A DNA stretch of 64,000 nucleotides, from the NCBI GenBank assembly GCA_946807835.1, contig OX327699.1, positions 21,378,014 through 21,442,013 on the forward strand, written 5' to 3'. The DNA comes from Ailanthus altissimus (lineage: Eukaryota; Streptophyta; Magnoliopsida; Sapindales; Simaroubaceae). How positions within the stretch are numbered: the stretch's first letter is position 1; each line of letters begins with the position of its first letter. Of this stretch, positions 13,019 to 23,195 are shown piece by piece. The position numbers and the translations under genes are program-made. Below the pieces are notes generated by a model. That model saw only the letters and a list, made by a program, of their open reading frames with translations. It searched no databases and was not told the DNA's origin.

Positions 13019-13830
13019 TGTTAGAGTTTTTACGTAGTCTAACACCATTTTGTCGATAATTTAATATTCTAAAACCTTAGCAAATATATTAAATTTTATT
13101 CATAAGTAAAATAAGAATAAAAAAATCACACAAAATAAAAAATAGATATAACAATCATATACAATGTATAAGAAATTATGTAGTTGAGAACAAATACCTA
13201 CATTCATAATGAATCACTGAATCTTAACTTCTTTATTATTCAGTTTACAAAGAATATAACTCTTAAACTATAAAGATCTTTCACAAGAGACTACAAAAAA
13301 TATAACAATAGACGAACTTTTCAAATGGTCTATCAACATTTTCTTACACACTCAACACTCTCATAACAGCATTCTCTCTTACTCACTCAGTGTCCTAGCG
13401 CTGTCTAAGCTCTCTATACTCTTTTTTGTTGATGCATGATTAATCTTATAGGTTTACAAGAGTTTATATAGACTTTAAAACGTTCTTAAAAATTTTATTT
13501 TTTTTAGTTAGAATAAGAGTATACATGTTTAGGTGAATAAAAACTAACTCAAAACAAATTGAAGTCGACTTAAAACAAAAAATCTTCGAAAGTTAGCGTT
13601 GTGGCTCCCAGCCACTGCTAAGGCTAGCATCGCGGCCTGGCCACCTTGGGGTCGCGTCCTTAAGGCCTGGAAAGGCCTCCAACGTGCTTCCTAACCCCTC
13701 CTCACTTCTGGCTTTTCATTTTCATCTCTTTCTCGTTCGTTCAATGCGTTCAAAATCACGCGTCGACTCCTTATTGGTCTTCAACTCAAAATCAAACTTA
13801 AACTTGATTTTGAATCACCAAATTCCAACA
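13019..13830 (-). repeat. LTR (3' by element orientation) of the short LTR element
   Basis: Matches 14548-15318 throughout, for example the shared taacaatagacga block (with its flanks) and the GC-rich stretch near 13620-13680 that matches 15110-15190. Confidence 0.8.
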
Positions 13831-14547
13831 AACTCTTCATTGATTCAAAATCTTTTTAAAAACTTTTCAAGATTTATCTACTTCACAACCAATGCTAAAT
13901 TACTCTACCGTTGATTCAATTAAGTCTTTTTGTTGACATAACTCCACTAAAGCTTGTGACTTCGATCTCCAAAGATATAAATATATCTCGTTTTGGGTAG
14001 CCTTTTTATTGTGATCTCCAATGTCACTCTTGATGCCATCTTGATGGTTGAAACTAATTCTTGTCAACAGCACCCTTACCATACATTCTTTTTTGACCCA
14101 TATCACTACCATGAGTTAATCTCCAATGTCGACTCTTGATCCGTATCCCCTCAATAATTTATGTTGAGCCACTTGCAGTAATTCTATCCAACACATAACT
14201 TCCATTGTGCTTTTCACCCTTCATTTTTACCATAAACTTTTTAATTACCTTCAACATTCCTTTTTCTGAAGCTACCAAGTATTTTGCAATTTTACAATCC
14301 TCCTCATAGACTATTACAGCATCTCCATCCATCTTTGTCTTTCTTTCTAATTGTTCTTTAATCTGTATTCTTAGACATTCCTCTTGTAGTCACAGCCTTT
14401 TCCTCTTAAGTCAAAACCACTACATTATTAGGCTCTTGATATTTTTTTTAAGTTATTTCATTTTCATACTTATGAGTTACCATGATTGAACAACCTATAC
14501 TCTGATACCACTTAAGTATCAGTCTTAATCTTATCTTTGATACTACT

Positions 14548-15318
14548 TATTAGGTTTTTATGTGCCTTAACACTATTTTGCTGGTAATTTAGTACCTCAA
14601 AACTATAGCATCGCAGAAGACTTTGCTTATAAGTAAAATAATAATAAAAAGATCACATAAAGCAACAAAAAATAGAGATAGCAATCATATACAATGCACA
14701 CAAAATTGACGTGGTTTGGCAATAAATGCCTACATCCATGATGAATCACAAGATCTTGACTTCTTTATTACTTAATTCATAAAGAACTCTTATATCACAA
14801 AGATCTCTTACAAGAGATTATAAGAAATATAACAATAGACGAGCTATTCAAAGAGTTTATTAACACTCTCTCATGCACTCAACACTTTCTCTCGCTCACA
14901 CAACGCCCCATATACTCTTTATAGACTTTCTTATTGATACATGATTAATTTAATGGATTTACGATGGTTTATATAGGCTTTAAAACATTTGTAGAAATTC
15001 TATTTCTAGTTAGAATAAAAGTACACACATTTAGGGAAACCAAAATTGACTCAAACAAATCGAAGTCGATTTAAAACAGAAAATCTCTGAAAATTAGTGC
15101 TGTGACACCCAACCACTGCCAAGGCTAACGCTGGAGCCTGACCACCTTAGGGCTACAGCTTCAAGGCCTGAAAAGGCCTCCAACGAGCTTCCTAACCCCT
15201 TTCACTTTTTGCTCTTTATTTCCATCACTTTTTCATCTATCCAATGTGTTCTCAATCACATGTCGACTCTTTATTGGTTTTTAACTCAAACTCAATTTTG
15301 AATTATCAAATTCTAATA
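14548..15318 (-). repeat. LTR (5' by element orientation) of the short LTR element
   Basis: Partner repeat of 13019-13830; the primer-binding-like sequence lies immediately to its left. Confidence 0.8.
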
Positions 15319-16429
15319 AAATTTATTAAGTTTAAGACATTCATAAGATATTTTAGAATACAATTTAAAAGTGTAACATTACTCTCGGGTTATTAACAGA
15401 ATTTTGTCAAGCTCAAGTTATTGACTTAATGGTAGCTCACTTTAGGGTACAAGTCCCACTGCTAGCAAAAAAAAGAGAACATTTTCCTCTTATTATTTTG
15501 TAATTAAATTTGGGGTTTTATGAGTTAAAGAGGTATTGCACCACTAAAATCCTATTTCAATTTGGTTATTCGATTAAGATGTCATCATTTTGTCAATGAC
15601 TAAAGCTAAACTAATCCAAGACAAATGCCTAAGATGTTTTTTTTTCCCCTTTTTTTAATCAAAGGATAAGCTTCAGAGATCTATTTCGTCAGATTCGTGA
15701 AGAAAAGTCTGACTTGCTTGGGAGATGTAGAGATAGGAAGAACAAATTCCTTATAATAAACTAATGCTGGATCAACTACTTCACCTTCGGCGATGGAAGG
15801 AACTACGATGCCAACATCGTGAAAATAAGAAAGAAGAAAGTAGGGATAATGACCGGGGCAAGCTTCCATCGAGATCTCTCACCTTAAATAGAGATGTTTG
15901 TTCGCCCTTAGGTTGCGGATCTCGTTTCCCATCAAAACTTTACCTTAAGAAAATAGGAATAATGACCAGGGCAGGCTTACTTATGCAATTTTAATGAAAG
16001 AGTTTTCAAACTCAACCAACTAATTTAAAAAATCTCAAGTGGATGAATAAAAATCTTGAAAAAATAGAGAACTTTTTTCTTAGATCTGACAGAGAGTATT
16101 TGAGTTCTCTCAATAACTAAAAAGTGTATCTTGAATTTAACTGAAGTTCACGGTGATAAAAGAATTGGCTTGAAAAAAAGTGAAATTCTAATTGTAAGAT
16201 ATATAATGAAACTGTTGTTAGAATGCTTTTCTTTGATAGAAAGTTATTCTCAAACCATCCCTCGATGAGATTAGACCTCATGTTCACACTCATTGGATGA
16301 TAAACAGCGAAGTTTATATTGAATTACTCGAAGAGGTATTGAACATTGTGTTGTGTGGTTAGCCCATTTGTCACCCGTACTAAGCCTAACAAGTCCTTGC
16401 TCAAATAGCGTTTTAGTCAACGGGTTTTA
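15319..16429. other. P450 intron remainder, unannotated
   Basis: Contains a ~50-bp stretch (15352-15401) similar to 12968-13018 on the far side of the LTR element. It also has two copies of a (g/a)ataatgacc(g/a)gggca(a/g)gctt motif near 15844 and 15958. No coding exon of the P450 was found here. Confidence 0.5.
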
Positions 16430-16804
16430 CTGAACCTTGTCAAATGATCCACCCGTATGCACAAGCACCTCTCTAATCATATCCAGGTCAGATATAGCAA
16501 GCCTTGGCTTTGACCCGAACCGGTGGAGAAAATGTTTCCCATACATGCGCGACCACCTGTAGTAAAATGGAGCCATACGGTGAAAGATGCCGTGGTCAAT
16601 AGGAGATATCGGCTTTGATTGCGCTTGTACGTACAGACGGTGGATCTTGAGCGAGTTCCTAGTGATTAGTTGATAGCCATGGCCAATTATGCCTTGCTTT
16701 TTGAAGTGGTATTGGATTCCATATAGGATCCATATAAATAACTGAAGAAATTTTACAAGAGATAGAAGAAGAATGAAGATCAGAATAAGAAGAAGAAGGT
16801 ACAT

Positions 16805-18398
16805 GGCGAAGTCGCAAAGCGAGAAAAAAGGAGATGGAGAGAGAGAGAGAGAAGTGGTGGCAACAATTACAATAATGGACTAAATTGATCATCAGATTCA
16901 AGGAGTGTCAAAATTTAAAGTAAAAGTTATGATGACACCCTATTATTATAAAATTTTGAATAAAGTTAAAAAGGTCAATTATAGAGCGAAAAGTAGTACA
17001 AATTAATCTTTAATTACTTAATTAGGGCATTGCGTATGTCATTTGTCACCTTATGATTCATAATGATTAAGAATTAGTGAGTTAAGGGAAATTGATTAGC
17101 TGCATAATAACAAAGCACTTGTCCAAAAGGCACGTCCCTAGCCACAAACTACGAACTTAAGTAGATAATGCGTTAGTCTTGGTATAGAACCTTCTTTCTT
17201 ACAAGCTTAAGCTTTTCAAAAATAAAAAGCATTGGATTTCTTGAATTATCAATTTTAATAATGAATAATGTTAGATATTTTAAATAATATTTTAATTTTT
17301 TTATTTTAAATAATATATTAAGTAATTATTTAACGGTGAAGTGATATAATTAGTGATTTTAAAATTTATACTATTTAATTATTTGACACTTCAATTTAAA
17401 ATATAATTTAAGAAGTATAATATTATTTTTTTAATATTTATTATATGATTTTTAAAGTAAATAACATTAAGTAACATTGGTATATAGGTAATTTACTTCA
17501 GCTGAATTTGCCTTAACTTAAGTATTTGAAAGTGTTTGAGAGAGAGAGAGAGAGAGGAGTTTGGGGGTTAGGATTTGTTCATTCTCTTTAATTGTTTTAA
17601 GATTCGTACTATTTGTTCATGCATCGAGAATTTTAAGTGGTGATTAGCATTAGGGTTGTATTCTTTTGTCTAATGCAGAAAGAGAAATTCTATTATTAAA
17701 TTTTTTTTAAAAAAATGAATGTAAGCTACGATTTGTAGCTGAACTGCTACAATCATGTGTGTACTCTCAGTTTTTGTTTTGCATGTGTTAATTTTTGGTT
17801 TATTTGAGTGTTGGTTGTCAAATTACAACACCAACTAACCCTACCACTAGCGTGTCCACTCTTTCAAAGTCAATTGCCGTATAATTTATAAGATTTTTGT
17901 GCTCGCGAATCAACAAGGTGCATGTAAGGTACAGCTTGTGAATAATCCCACAACAGAACGACGATCCTCCAATCCATGCATGTGATATGTATTATAAGAG
18001 ATTAGGAAAGCTATGCATTATAATTTATTTTGTGTTAAAAAACCAAAACGCATCTTCCAAGCCCAAGATTTGCGATCTTTGTCTCCCTTGACTCACCAAA
18101 TAACGATACCACTCATTTAAAAGGAAAAATAAAAATTCACTTACCGTAGACTTGCCTTCTTTGTTGAAGAATCAAGAAACAACGGCCCCGCGTGCAGGCA
18201 CCGACTTACTAGTCACCACTTACCACCAGAGAGAGCCACGCGCACCATAAAACCCAGGGGCCCACTAGATACATTGCCAGATCAACTTATTAAATACGTT
18301 TCGCAGTTTGACCGCGACCCACTGAGTTACCACTTCAGATTTGACCACTGAACCACTTCGTTGTTCACATCCATATCCACACGCCAAAAAATTGCATG
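16805..18398. other. Intergenic between P450 start and the hAT element
   Basis: Upstream region of the P450 pseudogene. It includes a (GA)n run at about 17539-17556 and a MITE at about 17262-17436. No gene is seen. Confidence 0.6.
17262..17436. mobile_element. Small AT-rich MITE, family member 1
   Basis: Self-complementary ends: aataatgttagatattttaaa on the left mirrors a right end with ttaagaagtataatattatt. The internal blocks (ttattttaaataatatattaagtaatta and attatttgacacttcaatttaaa) recur at 40613-40806 and 54802-54997. Exact ends and target duplication are uncertain. Confidence 0.5.
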
Positions 18399-20009
18399 TA
18401 GGTGGGCAATGATTCGTTTGAACCGAAAAATGGATTGAGCCGAATTCTCAGTTCAGTTTGATTCAATTTTATGGACTAAAATCAATCGATCGACTTTGTC
18501 AAAGTAGAAGTAATGATTCAGTAAGGGTCAAACCAAAAATTAACTATTAAACTGTCAAATCAAAAATCAGTTATGGAACTATTTTTTTTTTCCCTTAAAA
18601 TGCAACATTTTAAAGTTTAAACAGCGCCAAAACGTTATGTTTTGAATAAATAAAAATACACGGCAGATGAAGCTGTAGAACCCACAATAACAGCCGATAC
18701 GCCGCTATAAAACCCGAGAATTCCCTTCGGTTGAAACGTTTTAACAATTGCATCAAATGTGCTGGTAACCGGCGGCGAAGAAGATGATGACCCATCGCGA
18801 ATAAGGGAGCTTGAGGAAACGAAGATGAAGAGAAGGAGGAAAAGAAGATGAAAAGATGGAGAAAATTTGGGGGATTTGATCCGGTCTTCTTGTCTTTCAA
18901 AAGTTTAATGGCGTTAAAAATATAAAAATATTTTATTATCTTTTAAATTATAACATTAATAGTGTTTAGAAAATGAAAAAGAGTGTTCGAAAATGCGATA
19001 ATTAAGAGGTGTTTGAATATAGAAAAATATGTTTTTGGACACATAAAGTTGGAGATAATATTGAAATGATAATATTTTTTTTGGTTAGCTTTTATGAAAT
19101 ATTTTTTAACAAGTAGGTATTATTGTTTTTTTTTAATTAGTGGATATTATTAAAATTAAACGATATTTTAAAAATATTAATGATAATATTTTTTTTAAAT
19201 ATTTATAATTAAAAAATTAATTTTTCTGATCTGATTTTGGTTACTTGTATAATCATACCAAGATTGAATCAAAACTAGACAAAAATATTTGATTATTTTA
19301 ATGATAAAAAATTGAACAATTTTTTAAAAGCACATAAAATAAATCAAACAACGAAGTTTAGTTTAGACTAATTTAATTTTTTTTATTTATGTTTTTTTGC
19401 CCACCTTATTTAAAAGTTAAAATTGTTAAAGATGAAAAATAAAATAATGACTAAATAAAATGTTAAAGTTAAAGGGGAAGATGCTAGCTTTTTTTAATTA
19501 GAAAAAGAGATCAAAAGGCATATATGAGAGTGGCCGTATAAAAGATTGTTGTAGATAAGTTGCTTTTTTAGTTTATAAAAAATGAGAAGTTTTATCATTT
19601 TTGTAGTGTAGTGGTCTTTGGATTTGATTTCTCCTCGTACAGAATAATTATTAGGAATACTTTGCAATTATATTTTAATGAGAAGGCAATGTGAAGAATT
19701 TCTTTAGTGAGAATAGTCAAATAATTTATTTGATTTTATATTTTGACTACCATTTAAAACATAATTATAAGGTTGCCATTATCCATTTTATAAATAATAA
19801 CTAGCATTTGCATAAAAAATATTATAGTTTCTATCTAGTGTATAATCATAAAGGAATAATAATAATAATTAATTGAAAATTATTTAGAATCAAGTTTGCT
19901 TAATTGGGGTATAGAGAGATTTATTACTATTGTAATAGACAATTGCAAGTACAAACAAAGTTGTTATTAAATATTTGAAAAGAAATATGAGAATTGAAAC
20001 TTAAAAGGT

Positions 20010-21150
20010 TAGTGTTAGATGATAAGTTATTATACGTGCGTTGTTGTACACATATTCTTAATTTGATCATTGGTGATGGGTTAAAGACTTAAATAAGAGT
20101 ATAATTAGTATTCATAATACTATGAAGTATGTAAGATATTCAATTTCCCAATTGTAATTTTTAAAAAATAATATGTGCAACATAAAAACAAAGAGTACAA
20201 AGGTATTGTAATATTAGATGTGTTAATAAGGTGAAATTATACCTATTTGATATGGTAACTACCTTAAAGTTTTAGAAAGCATGTAACCACGTGGCCGATG
20301 AAAATGATCTTTATAAGGCATATTTTTTAGAAGAGAAAAATAGGAAGAGGATCTAAGGCCACCACTTAATGATGATTGAAAAAATGTCAGTAAACTTGTT
20401 ACATTCTTGCAAATAATTTATGATGTCACCAAAAAATTCGGTGCGTTTTTAAGTGTGACTCCAATATTTCTTTTAATGAGATTTATAAAATTCATTCCAC
20501 CTTGACCACTTTGATTTACAATTACGATCTTTTAATTAGTAACATGGCTTGGAATATAAAGACTAAGTATGATAATTATTGAAAGCTATTGAGAATATAA
20601 ACAAGTTGTTGATTTTGGCTACCATACTTGACCTATAATATAAAATAAATTTTATAAGCTTATATTTTGGGATTTTATTTGATAAGGATAGTGCAAAAGT
20701 AGATAAAATAAAAAAATAAGTCAACAAATATTTGTTATGCAAGTATTATAAGGAGTATAATGGGTGGTATAAAATATCGATTGAAAAAAATAATCATGTT
20801 GGTATCTCTAGTAGCATGGCTTCTCAACAATAACAATCTGGTGGCATTGAGTAACTCTTTATTTGATAATATGGTAGGGCGGCTAAAGAAATTAAGTGTT
20901 ATATAAGTTAACTTTTTAGCAAAATATATGCTTACTAGTGATAAAGTAAAGATAAAGATTGTAAACAACATGGACAAACATTTAATGAAAAAAATATGAG
21001 AGTGCTTGCAACCTTCACTTTGATACGTTAATATGGTGGAAGTTGAATGCAATTAAGTATCAAATTTAGTGCATTTAGTTTGAGATGTACTTATAATATC
21101 TGTTTCTACTATGGCATCTGAATTGGCCTTTAGTACCATAGAACGTATGC
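20010..21150 (+). pseudogene. hAT transposase remnant (RNase H-like core and C-terminal dimerisation domain)
   Basis: In shifting plus-strand frames one reads YVRCCTHILNLIIGDGLK (about 20022-20090; family pattern HVRCCAHILNLIVxDGL). Then come ADENDLYKAYFLEE and GHHLMMIEK (about 20295-20380), MAWNIKTKYDNYWKAIENIN (about 20544-20600; family pattern MxxKFDKYW), LLILATILDL, and finally DVLIISVSTMASELAFSTIE (about 21084-21145; hATC pattern PVSTVASESAFSTGGR). Many stops and frameshifts lie between, so it is inactive. The order and spacing fit an Ac-like plant hAT transposase. The DNA-binding BED finger was not located. Confidence 0.85.
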
Positions 21151-21979
21151 GATACAATTAGGAGATCAATGATTTTTACTATAGTGGGGGCCTTAATATA
21201 CACATAAAATTAAACATAATCATTAATTTTTGTAGATAAAGTTAAAAATATGGAAAACATAATACTCGAAGGCCATAATAAGTGATTAAATTTTATATAT
21301 TTACGTTTATTTTTTCAAATGTACTTTGTATATTTACTTCAATATTTTAATTAATTACTTTATTTAAAAAATTATTATATAAAGTATCGCAAATCATTAT
21401 TTAATCATTAAGTCAAGCATGAAGACAAAAGAGCGTTGAATTCATTTTATGATAATTTATTTGAATTTTATTTTTCATTTTTTGTAATATTTTCTTTACA
21501 ACTATTTTTCAAGTTTATTGGATTGGAAGCTGTAGATTGAATATTAATGTTGAATGAGATTACAAATCTCGATTTTATTTTTGTAATATTTTATGAATGA
21601 TGGATTGTTAGATTTATTCTTTATGTTTTGTATTTTTTTTAATTAAAAAGTATTGTGGATTATGAAGTTGATATTGACTATTGATATTGAATTTGAGATT
21701 TTTATTTATTTTTTTTTAAAAAGGTTGATAAAAAGTAAAATATTTTTAATTAACCAAATTCTGCCCCCTCATATTATTTCAACTTGGGTGGACACAACTG
21801 CTGTGCAACAGGTGACCACTCAAGTATCGCCTTTGGGGCCAATTAACAATTAAAAGTTTTTCAAGTCCAACTGAATTTGAGATTGTGTTTCATTGTTTTG
21901 CAAATTTTACAAACACGAGAATGTTTATTTTTTAAGAGCAATTATGCCGAATTTTTTATTTGGGTGATAAGATTAAACA

Positions 21980-22330
21980 TTTGAATTATTTAATTAAAAT
22001 TAAATATTGTACAATTAAATTTATTTAATTATATCATAAATTAATTTTAATTTTAATTTTAATTTATTTAATTAAATTATTTATCACATGAATATAGACT
22101 AATTCAAATTAAACCTTGTACAATTAAGTTATAAATTCAATTTATTCAATTGAATTATTTGATTTATCACATGAATATAAATTAATTGAAATTGAATCAT
22201 GCAGAATTGATTATATCACAAATGAATTATAATTTTAATTTACTCAATTGAATTATTTAATTTATCACATAAATATAAATTAATTGAAATTGAATCTTGC
22301 ACAATTAAATTTTAATTTAATTTACTCTAT
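21980..22330. repeat. Imperfect AT-rich tandem repeat (~85-100 bp period)
   Basis: The core ttatcacat(g/a)aatata followed by attaattgaaattgaatc recurs three times from about 22081 within the hAT relic, with variable spacing of about 85-100 bases. Confidence 0.6.
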
Positions 22331-23010
22331 TCAAAACTAGAACCTATCAATTGAAATTAGGAAATTTTTTGTTATTTTAAATGATTTTAGTATGAATATA
22401 ATTAATTAAAGTGCAACAGTAAATTTTAATTTCCTCAATTGAATAATTTATAATTAATATAAATTAATTAAAAATACAGTTAAATCAATTAATTTAATAT
22501 AAAATAAAAAATTACAATTAAATATTTAATTATATAAAAATCTATATTTAATTAATATAATTTTAGGCCAAAATAATAAATAAAATTACCATTAAACCCA
22601 AAATTTACTACCTATTTGGTTCGGTTGGAGCTGAAATTAACCCAGCCCAAACCTATTTATTAAACTGAATCAAGTATTGAAAGCCGAACCAAACTAAATC
22701 AATTTCAGCTCCAACCGACAGATTTGGGACTGAACCGAAACCAACTTTTGTTCACCCCTAAATGTATCCATCCAATTCCAAAAATCGTTCTCTAGTGGAG
22801 ACTGATCAGAATTTTTTACACCAATTGTTGAACTACGAATGTTTCAAACCATCATTAAATAACACATCATATTTTGTGCTTGCATTTGCTAACGAGTAAC
22901 GCTACACAGACAGCTGTACACTGCAATTACAACTGAGTTGTAAAAAAGTCCTTAAGCTGTATGTCCCTCGTTTCTAACTATTTGTATTTAGAGGATAGAA
23001 AGATGGCAGA

Positions 23011-23195
23011 AAATGAAACACCATGGATGGGCTCTCTTTCAGAAGCACCCTCCCATGGCTGCTCCCCAGGTGAACTTGCTCTTCATAAATGAAACACCAT
23101 AGATCTGAAGCTCGCTAAGCTATGCTGGCCTACTGGGCTTTCTTTCAGAAGCACCCTCCCATGGCTGCTCTCCAGGTGAACCTGCTCTTTCTCCA
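23011..23195. repeat. Local tandem duplication across the IDD gene stop codon
   Basis: The block aaatgaaacaccat and, further on, ctttcagaagcaccctccca plus tggctgctcyccaggtgaac occur twice, in 23011-23086 and 23087-23195. The right copy has about 32 extra bases and contains the stop codon (23120-23122) and the last coding bases of the IDD gene. The left copy lies in the 3'UTR. Confidence 0.88.

Larger units (their letters stand above)
13019..15318 (-). mobile_element. Short non-autonomous LTR retrotransposon in a P450 intron
   Basis: Two long similar direct repeats, 13019-13830 and 14548-15318, flank an internal region of only about 717 bases with no gag or pol. On the minus strand both begin like copia LTRs (TGTTGGAATTTG in the left copy). 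A site resembling the initiator-Met primer-binding site (GTGGTATCAGAG at about 14495-14510, and a mutated TAGTATCAAAG right next to the LTR) lies beside the right repeat, so transcription would run right to left. This is a LARD/TRIM-like derivative. The repeats differ at many positions and have indels (812 against 771 bases), so it is old. No clear target duplication was found. Confidence 0.8.
4904..16804 (-). pseudogene. CYP72-clan cytochrome P450 pseudogene, split by nested transposons
   Basis: Pieces of one plant P450 gene (CYP72 clan, CYP749/CYP734-like) lie in order on the minus strand. 16430-16804: membrane anchor and N-terminus (ATG 16804; YYRWSRMYGKHFL, GSKPRLAISD). About 12566-12708: [10 protein letters not shown] ... 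[11 protein letters not shown], then out of frame. 11606-~11930: I-helix with [13 protein letters not shown] (normally AGKET) through LSDLKI, ending at a good GTGAGT donor. 11015-11192: K-helix [14 protein letters not shown] through DIRGED. 4904-5131: C-terminal end including MVEAKLALAIIIRRYT and, one frame away, PTYVHAPMPFISMRPQYG with a stop at 4904. The exon coding for the substrate-recognition region after GSFDKV is not found, nor is the one between ISRTA and the I-helix. The last exon is cut between GED and EFN by 5132-11005. The haem motif reads FPFGLGPKISVG in one frame, with Ser for the Cys ligand. Clearly non-functional. Confidence 0.85.
18399..22760 (+). mobile_element. Decayed hAT-superfamily DNA transposon
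   Basis: The right end reads ...GTTCACCCCTA, i.e. TAGGGGTGAAC on the other strand, as in many plant hAT ends; the left end begins TAGGTGGGCAATG. Between them lies a broken hAT transposase on the plus strand. Possible 8-bp flanking repeats (attgcatg, aatgtatc) match at only five positions. The right end also holds a perfect 17-bp inverted repeat, cggttggagctgaaatt at about 22623 against aatttcagctccaaccg at about 22702. The left border is less sure than the right one. Confidence 0.6.

Noticed and set aside
15415..15475. tRNA-like phrase (ggtagctcactttagggtac)
   Set aside because: No cloverleaf could be built; the A- and B-box consensus is not met.
15681..15994. Two overlapping ORFs near 15.7-16.0 kb
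   Set aside because: No P450 or transposon motif recognised; repeated ataatgacc phrases suggest a non-coding repeat within the intron.
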